A stretch of DNA of 64,000 nucleotides from Anaerolinea thermophila UNI-1. GTDB taxonomy: Bacteria; Chloroflexota; Anaerolineae; Anaerolineales; Anaerolineaceae. Made by a program: the position numbers and the translations under genes. This document shows positions 35,005 through 42,507 of the stretch, piece after piece. The DNA lies in assembly GCF_000199675.1 (NCBI RefSeq), contig NC_014960.1, positions 2,852,001 to 2,916,000 on the forward strand. The letters are read 5' to 3'. A model generated the notes under the pieces. The model was not told the DNA's origin. It saw nothing but the letters and a program-made list of their open reading frames with translations, and made no database searches. Every line of letters starts with the position of its first letter. The first letter of the stretch is position 1.

Positions 35005-36049
35005 AAACTTTTTCCTGAAAATCCTTATAGAACCCGTTAGGTGTAAAATGCTCTTCCCACAACTGTCTGCACATCCTCTGCAAATGGATAAAATCCTGAT
35101 TTGACAAGCGAGAGTGGAAATCTGCTACAATCTCAGCCGCGCGTGGAAGATCCTCAACATTGATCCACGGGAAAATTTGTTGATAGGGTATCTTGTCGGG
35201 AAAAGGCAATAAACAATCAGTATCAACGAAAATTGGAATTTTTCCAAGCGATAGGGTTTCATAAAAACGTATTGAGAAATTTCCTCCACCGCGAATACAA
35301 ACTGTATAATCCGAATTGAGGATATTTTGTATAAAATCTAACCTCTGGGGGCTAAAATCTGATTTATCTCGGTTGTTACCTGCATGATATTGTCTACGTA
35401 ATCGGAAGTTCGTCTTTACCAAACCGGAACCTTCAAACTGATGGAGTACACGGCGACGAAAACTTACCGTTTCAAAAGGTGGCGGTTGCCATTTACGTAA
35501 TCCTAACCGATATAACAATTTTTGATATAAATTACGCGTTTTCCGAAAGATATTGAAAAGAAAAGAGCTATCAGATTGGCCACAGAATCCTAAAACCGGA
35601 ACTTCAGGCTTTGTCCGAAATTGCAGTTGTCCACCACAGTAAATGGTCAACAAATCCCTTAAGAAAAAAGGGATACCGGAATGGTAAGCCAGTCCTTGCA
35701 CCGAGCGGTATCCCCCCATTTCAAACAAGATTACATTTGGTTGGATTAAATTTGCCGGAGCATCTCCACCACAAAAAACCACTATCTTCTTTTTGTGCTG
35801 TTGTGCCAACCGGATTTCTTCCTCTGCCTGAGAGATCAACCCATGATCGAGATAATAGTTCCATGTATTTGTTAACAGGACTACATCCGCATCGCTAACA
35901 TTAGGCACGGACTCAAAACCACGCCACCAGTTACCATATACCTGATCTCGTTCCTCGGGTGAACGGTCATTCCACAATGCTTTGTGGATGTTGTTTAGAA
36001 AATATCGGTTCTTCCCATGATAGTGAGAGTAATCAGCATATACTTTCAT
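34991..36049 (-). CDS. exostosin-like glycosyltransferase (GT47 type)
   Basis: ATG 36049 overlaps the upstream stop as ATGA; a start 60 nt earlier would overlap that gene more. The 352-residue product has the exostosin-type C-terminal block SDYTVCIRGGGNFSIRFYETLSLGKIPIFVDTD followed by ACIDIC/aromatic text. Exostosins transfer glucuronate, galactose or related sugars; bacterial ones occur in capsule clusters. No Shine-Dalgarno is visible, so translation probably depends on coupling. Very AT-rich, as are the neighbours. Confidence 0.78.
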   Translation of the reverse strand: MKVYADYSHYHGKNRYFLNNIHKALWNDRSPEERDQVYGNWWRGFESVPNVSDADVVLLTNTWNYYLDHGLISQAEEEIRLAQQHKKKIVVFCGGDAPANLIQPNVILFEMGGYRSVQGLAYHSGIPFFLRDLLTIYCGGQLQFRTKPEVPVLGFCGQSDSSFLFNIFRKTRNLYQKLLYRLGLRKWQPPPFETVSFRRRVLHQFEGSGLVKTNFRLRRQYHAGNNRDKSDFSPQRLDFIQNILNSDYTVCIRGGGNFSIRFYETLSLGKIPIFVDTDCLLPFPDKIPYQQIFPWINVEDLPRAAEIVADFHSRLSNQDFIHLQRMCRQLWEEHFTPNGFYKDFQEKVYEII

Positions 36050-37902
36050 TGTTTGGAGGCAACTTTCTCCTGCCACAGGGCTGCACTCAAGAGAATCCAG
36101 ATTCCCCATGAAAAATCGAATTTTCCTGTTAAGTGCATGTTAAGGTACGCGCTTAAACTTTCCTTGTCACACTCCAAACCCAACAATCCTGGTAGCCTTA
36201 GCAACTTTTCTTCTAAAAGATCGCGTAATGGTCCCCGCAACCATTTAGCCATGGGGACGGTAAAACCCTTTTTGGGTATTATTTGCATGGTCACGTACTT
36301 TGAAAGGGCTTGCCGTAACGGAATTTTACCAATTCTGTTTCTTAGATCTAAACACGATCTCCAATCAACTTGGCAAGCCGTTTCAATCACCTCTTTATCC
36401 AGCAAAGGTACCCTTACCTCTAACGAGTTGTACATACTTGCCCGATCCACTTTTAAGAGCACCATGGTTAGGTGCCCTGAAAATTCATTCCAGCGTAACC
36501 ATTGTGCAGTTTCATCGAAATGAAAGCCTTGATAGGTAAAAAGATCAGAGTTTTTTGGCCATTCTGGTAAATCTGGAAAAATTCTACAAGCCCAACCTTC
36601 ACTCAGGTGCGTATGTTTACCTTTGTACCATTCGCCAATACTGTTAAAATATTGGACACTCCATAATCGAGAATTTTTTGAGAAATGCTTGAATATATGC
36701 CAATAAAGGCTGCGAATCCATTTCGGATATCTAAACAAATGTGCACTGTTTATGACTGGAATAAACCGATCAGGATACCCCCAGAAAAGTTCATCACCTC
36801 CATCTCCTGAGAGAATAACCTTCACCTCCCGACTGGCAAATTTCGACACTAATAAAGTGGGAAAAATTGAGTAGTCAGCAAAAGGTTCGCTACATGACAA
36901 TATAATTTCATCTATTAGTTTCAGTGCATCATCTGGTGTAACCGAATACACAAAATGTTCTACCCCCAACTCCTTAGCATACTGAGAAGCGTTATTGGAC
37001 TCATCAGCTGAATCACTGGGAACCCCAATAGTAAACGCTTTGAATGAATGGTTAGATATCGCCTTCATTTTCGCAGTGACTAATGGTGAATCGATCCCCC
37101 CTGAGAGAAATGATCCTACAGGAACATCACTAATCATTTGGCGGCGAACTGCAGAATCAATAGCGGCTTCTACTGCTTCATATGCTTTTGAACCAAACAA
37201 ACTAGGCCGATTGTATAAAGGAAATTCAAAGTATTTTCCACACCGTTCCTTTCCATCCGCTTGTACTTCTAACCAACTTCCGGGTTCTAACATGAATACA
37301 TTTTGATGAATGGCATAAGGCGCTGGGATATACCCCATACGAAAATACTGCGCTAATCCCTCTTGAGAAAATGCCAAGTCTCTCCCCCAAGGATGTGCCA
37401 AAATCTGGTCATATTGAGAAGCAAATACCACACCACAAGAATTTTTCAAAACATAAAGAGGTTTGATGCCAGCATGATCACGTGCCAAAAGTAAGCGTTT
37501 ATCTACATTATCGTAGAAACCCAAAGCAAACATTCCGTTAAAACGTTCCAGTGCTTCTATCCCCCATTCAGCCAATGCATACAAAACCACCTCAGTATCG
37601 CCAGAGGACCTGAATTTAATTCCCAAGTGCTCCAATTGTGCACGAATTTCTTGAAAGTTATATACTTCACCATTAATCACAATGACATAACGCCCATCTT
37701 GGCTCAGCATTGGCTGATGTCCCATTGGGGAAAGATCCAGAATAGAAAGCCGTCGAAAACCAAGAGTGCAGTACATCCCATCGGACCAAATACCTTCATC
37801 ATCTGGACCACGGTGGGACATCATTGCAGTTAATTTTTTAAAATCTAAATCAAAATAATGTCCGCGAGTTTGAATTCTAAATTCGCCAACTATTCCGCAC
37901 AT
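36046..37902 (-). CDS. asnB: asparagine synthase (glutamine-hydrolysing)-like amidotransferase
   Basis: The protein is 618 residues. Cys2 of MCGIVGEF is the class II glutamine amidotransferase nucleophile, with MSHRGPDDEGIW and NGEVYNFQEI following. The synthetase domain has VPVGSFLSGGIDSPLVTAKM (SGGxDS pyrophosphate loop) and ILSGDGGDELFWGYP. It can make asparagine from aspartate; in glycan clusters close relatives amidate sugar acids such as uronates. The location between exostosin-like and wzt genes favours sugar-acid amidation, but this is inference. AT-rich. Confidence 0.85.
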   Translation of the reverse strand: MCGIVGEFRIQTRGHYFDLDFKKLTAMMSHRGPDDEGIWSDGMYCTLGFRRLSILDLSPMGHQPMLSQDGRYVIVINGEVYNFQEIRAQLEHLGIKFRSSGDTEVVLYALAEWGIEALERFNGMFALGFYDNVDKRLLLARDHAGIKPLYVLKNSCGVVFASQYDQILAHPWGRDLAFSQEGLAQYFRMGYIPAPYAIHQNVFMLEPGSWLEVQADGKERCGKYFEFPLYNRPSLFGSKAYEAVEAAIDSAVRRQMISDVPVGSFLSGGIDSPLVTAKMKAISNHSFKAFTIGVPSDSADESNNASQYAKELGVEHFVYSVTPDDALKLIDEIILSCSEPFADYSIFPTLLVSKFASREVKVILSGDGGDELFWGYPDRFIPVINSAHLFRYPKWIRSLYWHIFKHFSKNSRLWSVQYFNSIGEWYKGKHTHLSEGWACRIFPDLPEWPKNSDLFTYQGFHFDETAQWLRWNEFSGHLTMVLLKVDRASMYNSLEVRVPLLDKEVIETACQVDWRSCLDLRNRIGKIPLRQALSKYVTMQIIPKKGFTVPMAKWLRGPLRDLLEEKLLRLPGLLGLECDKESLSAYLNMHLTGKFDFSWGIWILLSAALWQEKVASKQ

Positions 37903-39143
37903 AATTTATGAGTGACTTCCCAATTACCAGGAGACGCGATAATTCCTATATAATCTACGTCAGATTGCCTCAGAGAGTCAACGTTAAACGAAAGAGACAA
38001 CTTCCCAGGATTTAATCGAGTTTCACGATGCACCGCAACTATCAAATTAATGTGATATGTACCTTTTTGCAGTATCTTGGGTGGCATTACAAAAACCGAT
38101 TCATATTCTCCGTATCTGTATTCGTTTAATGGAAAGACATCCAAATCATAGGCTCTAAATAGAGTAATTCCCGTATCCGAAATCAAATCAAATCCTAACA
38201 AAATATTTTTTGTTGGAAAGGCGACATGATAATTTATACAAAACTTAAAAGAGGAATTTAGGTCGATCGAATTTGTTCTTACATCATCTTGTATAAGATA
38301 TATTTCCTTGATAGTGATGCTACCTACAGTTAATCTATTCTCTGATGAATTTTGTAATGACATAGAACTCAAATATTTTCTAATCATATCTGATGAGACA
38401 GATTTGTCCACTAATCTCCCTTGATACAATAATATTGACTTCAGGGTCAACTGTTGCACTGCCGCCATATTATGGCTGACAAACAGCACCGTCCGACCTT
38501 CCTGAGATGCCACATCGCCCATTTTACCCAGGCATTTTTTCTGGAAGGCGGCATCGCCCACGGCAAGCACCTCGTCCACCAGCAGGATTTCGGCGTCCAG
38601 GTGCGCGGCAACGGCAAAGGCGAGGCGCACGTACATGCCGCTGGAGTAGCGCTTGACGGGGGTATCAATGAACGGCTCGATTTCGGCAAAAGCCACGATT
38701 TCATCGAACTTGCGGTCAATCTCTTTGCGGCTCATGCCCAGAATGGCGCCATTGAGGTAGATGTTCTCCCGCCCGGTCAGTTCGGGGTGGAAGCCGGTGC
38801 CCACTTCCAGCAAACTGGCAATGCGCCCCTTGACCCTGACCACCCCTTCGGTGGGCGCGGTGATGCGCGAGAGAATCTTGAGCAGGGTGCTCTTGCCCGC
38901 GCCGTTGCGCCCGATCACCCCCAGCACCTCGCCCTGCTCCACGGTGAAGGAGACGTCCTTCAGCGCCCAGATGATTTCGCCGTCGCGGTTGCCGTGGTCT
39001 TCCTGTCCAATCTTGAGCAGGGGATTGGGCTTGCCGCGCACCTTTGCCCACCAGACTTTCAAATCATTGGCAAACGTGCCGGTGCCAATCTGCCCGAGGC
39101 GGTAGGCTTTGGAAAGATGCTCAACGGAGATGACAGAAGGCAT
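37890..39143 (-). CDS. wzt: ABC polysaccharide exporter ATPase with Wzt C-terminal domain
   Basis: The protein is 417 residues from ATG 39143. The ATPase domain (about 1-235) has GVIGRNGAGKSTLLKIL (Walker A), the Wzt-type YSSGMYVRLAFAVAAH signature, ILLVDEVLAVGD (Walker B) and VSHNMAAV (H-loop). From about residue 240 a Wzt_C-like beta-sandwich follows (VGSITIKEIYL, GITLFRAYDLD, GTYHINLIV). In O9a-type systems this domain recognises the finished glycan end. The base composition changes abruptly near 38440: the ATPase half is GC-rich like the host, the C-terminal half AT-rich like the glycan genes that follow. Confidence 0.93.
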   Translation of the reverse strand: MPSVISVEHLSKAYRLGQIGTGTFANDLKVWWAKVRGKPNPLLKIGQEDHGNRDGEIIWALKDVSFTVEQGEVLGVIGRNGAGKSTLLKILSRITAPTEGVVRVKGRIASLLEVGTGFHPELTGRENIYLNGAILGMSRKEIDRKFDEIVAFAEIEPFIDTPVKRYSSGMYVRLAFAVAAHLDAEILLVDEVLAVGDAAFQKKCLGKMGDVASQEGRTVLFVSHNMAAVQQLTLKSILLYQGRLVDKSVSSDMIRKYLSSMSLQNSSENRLTVGSITIKEIYLIQDDVRTNSIDLNSSFKFCINYHVAFPTKNILLGFDLISDTGITLFRAYDLDVFPLNEYRYGEYESVFVMPPKILQKGTYHINLIVAVHRETRLNPGKLSLSFNVDSLRQSDVDYIGIIASPGNWEVTHKLCAE

Positions 39144-39187
39144 ATGCAAGAAACCTTATCAATGTTAGATATAAAACCAACTTTTTA

Positions 39188-39218
39188 ACCGCGAAGGCGC
39201 AAAGAACGCAAAGATAGG
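39188..39218 (+). repeat. dispersed CGCAAAG-type repeat, copy 2
   Basis: ACCGCGAAGGCGCAAAGAAC followed by GCAAAGATAGG lies in the short gap between wzm and wzt. It matches 10447-10474 with the same orientation, about 28.7 kb away. Confidence 0.5.
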
Positions 39219-39224
39219 ATATTT

Positions 39225-40097
39225 TTACACCGTATCCATGAACGTCTGCTCGACGCGGTTGAAAATGACCGCTCCGAGGAATACCAGCACCACCATGAAC
39301 ACGAAGCTGTAGAGCAGTTGCCCGGCGTTCACCGTGCCTGCGCCCAGAAAAGCAAAGCGGAAAGCTTCGACAATGGGCGTCATCGGGTTGGCTTGCAGGA
39401 GCGGCTGGAAGCGCGCCGGAATGGACGAAACCGGGTAAATCACCGGCGTGGCGTACATCAGCAGTTGCACTCCAAACTGCACCAGAAAGCGCAAATCGCG
39501 GTACTTGGTGGTCAGCGAGGAAATGATGATGCCAAACCCCAACCCCAGCCCTGCCATCATCAACAACAGCAGGGGCGAGAGCGCCACCCAGGCGAGATTC
39601 ATGCGAATAGGCGTGCCGCGCAGGGCAAAGAAGCCCACAAAGCCCAAAAACAGCACAAACTGCATCAGGAAGGTGATGAGATTGGAAATGAGGATGGACA
39701 CCGGCACCGCCATCCGCGGGAAGTACACCTTGCCGAACAGATGCGCATTCTGCACAAAGGTATTCGAGGTCTTGTTCAGGCACTCGGCAAAGTAGGACCA
39801 GATGACCGTGCCGGACATGTAAAAGAGGAACTCCGGCAGTCCATCGGTGGGCAAACTGGCAATCCTGCCGAAGATCACGGTAAAGGTGATGGTGGTCAGC
39901 AGAGGCTGGATGAGATACCACAAGGGACCCAGGATGGTCTGCTTGTAAGCCGCCACAAAATCCCGGCGCACAAACAGCAGGATGAGGTCGCGGTAGCGCC
40001 ACAATTCGCCCAGGCGCAAATCCAGCAGGTTGCGCTGAGGCTGAATGATGAGATCCCAGTCTTCGGTTTGGGGTTGGAGAGAAGTGGTTTTGTTCAT
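39225..40097 (-). CDS. wzm: ABC polysaccharide exporter permease (Wzm/TagG type)
   Basis: ATG 40097 gives 290 residues; upstream in-frame codons exist but the family normally begins near here. It has an amphipathic start, then ELWRYRDLILLFVRRDFVAAYKQTILGPLWYLIQPLL, the ABC-2 (Wzm/TagG) motif split by the coupling helix, and six hydrophobic helices with PRMAVPVSILISNLI. It forms the membrane channel with Wzt and exports undecaprenyl-linked glycan made in the cytosol. GC-rich, like the 5' half of wzt. Confidence 0.93.
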   Translation of the reverse strand: MNKTTSLQPQTEDWDLIIQPQRNLLDLRLGELWRYRDLILLFVRRDFVAAYKQTILGPLWYLIQPLLTTITFTVIFGRIASLPTDGLPEFLFYMSGTVIWSYFAECLNKTSNTFVQNAHLFGKVYFPRMAVPVSILISNLITFLMQFVLFLGFVGFFALRGTPIRMNLAWVALSPLLLLMMAGLGLGFGIIISSLTTKYRDLRFLVQFGVQLLMYATPVIYPVSSIPARFQPLLQANPMTPIVEAFRFAFLGAGTVNAGQLLYSFVFMVVLVFLGAVIFNRVEQTFMDTV

Positions 40098-40590
40098 ATC
40101 CAAAAAAATCGGCTTACAGGCGCGCTCCGCCCTTTCGACAGGAAACGCGCTCCAGCCGAAGGAAGTCCTTTCTGTGATGCGCCGGACTGCCTTCCAGCCT
40201 TGCCGGGCGAAGGACAATCCGCGCGTTGAGGTACGAATAAAAGGTCACACCCTTCAGGATAGAACTACCGATAACCCTGCCCATCCGCCGCCCCTGTTTA
40301 CGGCAGAGGGAAAATCCAGAAAAGCCTCTCCGTTCAGAGGCTTAACCTGCATTCCAGGATATCCAACCAGTGAAATGGGAACGCCATACCCTCAGCCCTG
40401 CGAATCAAGTGGATGATGTGCAATGTCAATCATTGGCGAAACCTGCCCCCAAGAAACCCCCTTGGATGTTGTAATGGGCTCATGAAAACGCCTAATTTCA
40501 TTCTAGTACAAGCCCAATCAAAGGGCAAGTTACAAAAGGATTAAAATTTTCCCGCGCAAAGATGAACGGGCAGGGTAAAATTAAACCCAC
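40098..40590 (-). promoter_or_regulatory. long leader region of the glycan operon, with candidate promoter and hairpin
   Basis: This gap of 493 bp has no supported gene. A minus-strand promoter fits well: -35 TTGCCC (40529-40524), 17-bp spacer, -10 TAGAAT (40506-40501). This predicts a transcript start near 40494 and an untranslated leader of about 400 nt before wzm. Inside it an 8-bp hairpin AAGCCTCT / AGAGGCTT (40322-40329 with 40336-40343) is followed on the minus strand by TTTTCTGG, a weak terminator-like signal that could attenuate the operon. A plus-strand promoter for xseA was not recognised. Confidence 0.45.
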
Positions 40591-41832
40591 ATGGACATGC
40601 CTTCCCTCTTTCCCACCCCCGCGCTGAGCGTCAGCGAACTGACCCGCCTCATCCGCTCTCTGCTGGAAAGCGAACCCGCGCTGAGCGAGATCTGGGTGGC
40701 GGGCGAAATCTCCAACTTCACCCGCGCCGCCTCCGGGCATGTGTACTTCACCCTCAAAGACAGCGGCGCGGCGCTCAAATGCGTCATCTGGCGCAATGCT
40801 GCGCGCACTCTGCGCGTTCCCCTGCAGGACGGCATTGCCATCGAAGCCTTTGGCTCGATTGGCGTGTACGAGCAGGGCGGGAACTATCAGTTCTACGTCA
40901 CCGCAGTCAGACCGGCGGGTGAAGGCTACCTGTACCAGCAATTCCTGCGCCTCAAAGCCCAACTGGAAGCCGAAGGGCTGTTTGCCGAAGAACGCAAGCG
41001 CCCCATCCCAACCTTCCCGCGGCGCATCGGCGTGGTCACCTCGCCCACCGGTGCGGCGCTCCAAGACATCCTCAACACCCTGCGGCGGCGCTATCCGCTG
41101 GTGGAAGTCATCCTGGCGCCCTCGGCGGTGCAGGGCGAAGAAGCCCCCCTGGAACTGGTGCAAGCCCTGAACGCCCTCAACCGCATCCCCGACCTGGATG
41201 TAATTCTGCTGGCGCGCGGCGGCGGTTCAATCGAAGATTTGTGGGCGTTCAACGATGAAGGCGTGGTGCGCACCGTCGCCGCCTCACGCGTGCCGGTTAT
41301 CACCGGCGTGGGACACGAAACCGACTTCACCCTGGTGGATTTTGCCGCCGACTTGCGTGCCCCCACCCCCACCGGGGCCGCCACCCTTGCCACCCCCGAC
41401 CGCGCCGAACTGCTGATTCAAGTGGAGCGCACCCTGCAACGCCTGAACCGACTCATCTCTCAGCGGGTGAATCTGGAAAGCGCCCGCCTGAATCAACTGG
41501 AGAGCCGGCTTCAGCGCGCCTCACCCGTGCGGCGCATTGAGGATAACCGTCAGCGGCTGGATAACGCCATTCTGCGCCTGCAAAACACCGCCGCGCGACT
41601 CATCGCTCAGCGGCAGGCGCACCTGCAAGCCCTGAATGCGCATCTCAGCGCGCTCAATCCGCTGGCGGTGCTGGAACGTGGCTTTGCGCTGATCGAACAT
41701 CCCGAGGGGGGCATCCTCACCCGCGCGGCGCAGGCACAAGCCGGAGAAACCGTGCGCATCCGCTTGGCAGACGGCGCACTGACAGCAAAAGTGGAACATG
41801 TCTTGCTCAAGCCTGAAAAGGGAGTGGAATGA
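40591..41832 (+). CDS. xseA: exodeoxyribonuclease VII large subunit
   Basis: The protein is 413 residues. An N-terminal OB-fold DNA-binding domain (about 1-105: LSVSELTRLIRSLLESEPAL...GEISNFTRAASGHVYFTLKD) precedes the catalytic domain with RRIGVVTSPTGAALQDILNTL, LARGGGSIEDLWAFNDEGVVR and GVGHETDFTLVDFAADLRAPTPTGAA. A long coiled coil (about 270-360) follows. With XseB it degrades single-stranded DNA from both ends. It overlaps xseB by 4 nt. Confidence 0.97.
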   Translation: MDMPSLFPTPALSVSELTRLIRSLLESEPALSEIWVAGEISNFTRAASGHVYFTLKDSGAALKCVIWRNAARTLRVPLQDGIAIEAFGSIGVYEQGGNYQFYVTAVRPAGEGYLYQQFLRLKAQLEAEGLFAEERKRPIPTFPRRIGVVTSPTGAALQDILNTLRRRYPLVEVILAPSAVQGEEAPLELVQALNALNRIPDLDVILLARGGGSIEDLWAFNDEGVVRTVAASRVPVITGVGHETDFTLVDFAADLRAPTPTGAATLATPDRAELLIQVERTLQRLNRLISQRVNLESARLNQLESRLQRASPVRRIEDNRQRLDNAILRLQNTAARLIAQRQAHLQALNAHLSALNPLAVLERGFALIEHPEGGILTRAAQAQAGETVRIRLADGALTAKVEHVLLKPEKGVE

Positions 41833-42053
41833 TGGATTCTTTAAGTGAAATTGCGAACCTGTCGTATGAAGATGCCGTGCGCGAACTGGAAGCCATCCTC
41901 GAAAAACTGGAAACCGCTCAACCCTCACTGGAAGAGACACTGAGACTGTACGAACGCGGGCAGGCGCTGGCAAAACACTGCGCCGCCCTGCTGGAACAGG
42001 CAGAACTGCGCATTCAAACGCTCAACGGGAACGATTTGTCCGAATCGGGATAA
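41829..42053 (+). CDS. xseB: exodeoxyribonuclease VII small subunit
   Basis: This 74-residue protein starts in the xseA stop (ATG at 41829, followed by a second ATG). The family text LSYEDAVRELEAILEKLETAQPSLEETLRLYERGQALAKHC and the C-terminal coiled coil LLEQAELRIQTLNG are complete. It wraps the coiled-coil arm of XseA as several copies per complex. Confidence 0.95.
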   Translation: MMDSLSEIANLSYEDAVRELEAILEKLETAQPSLEETLRLYERGQALAKHCAALLEQAELRIQTLNGNDLSESG

Positions 42054-42057
42054 GGAA

Positions 42058-42507
42058 ATGTTTCAGGACTTGCTCTCCAATCACGTCTTATGGATCAGTC
42101 TGATTGCCTGGGGGCTGGCGCAGTTTCTCAAGCCGTTTCTGGAGTATCTGGAAACGCGCCGCTGGGTGTGGGGATTGTGGTTCTCCAGCGGCGGCATGCC
42201 CAGTTCCCACTCTGCACTCATCGTCAGCGCCATGGTTGCTATCGGCTTGTTCGAGGGCTTCAACACTCCGCTGTTCGCTCTGGCGGTTGCCATGGCGATG
42301 ATTGTGGTTTATGACGCCGCAGGCGTGCGCCGCGAAGCCGGCAAACACGCCGAGCGCATCAACCTGCTCATCGAAGAGTTTCTCGCCGGGCATCCCATCA
42401 GCGAGCAGGAATTAAAAGAGGTCATCGGTCACACCCCGGGCGAGGTGATTGCCGGAGTGGTTCTGGGTATCCTCTGCGCCCTCATCGGCTTTGGTATCTG
42501 GGGCTAG
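42058..42507 (+). CDS. divergent PAP2 family membrane protein (DUF212/YuiD-like)
   Basis: This 149-residue protein is 4 bp after xseB. It has the DUF212 landmarks WFSSGGMPSSHSALIVSAMVAIG and VVYDAAGVRREAGKHAERINLL plus LKEVIGHTPGEVIAGVVLG, with four predicted helices. These motifs are equivalent to the SxxxH and acid-rich loops of PAP2 phosphatases, so a lipid-phosphate phosphatase role is plausible but unproven for this family. Its stop overlaps that of the convergent subtilase gene (CTAG). Confidence 0.9.
   Translation: MFQDLLSNHVLWISLIAWGLAQFLKPFLEYLETRRWVWGLWFSSGGMPSSHSALIVSAMVAIGLFEGFNTPLFALAVAMAMIVVYDAAGVRREAGKHAERINLLIEEFLAGHPISEQELKEVIGHTPGEVIAGVVLGILCALIGFGIWG

Noticed and set aside
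39121..40229. Long open frames on both strands across wzm (39121-40002 minus, 39318-40229 plus)
   Set aside because: Both are out-of-frame shadows of a GC-rich gene; only the Wzm frame has membrane helices and the ABC-2 motif.
40322..40343. Hairpin taken as a plus-strand terminator
   Set aside because: No T-run follows on the plus strand and no plus-strand gene ends before it; the minus-strand reading is the better one.
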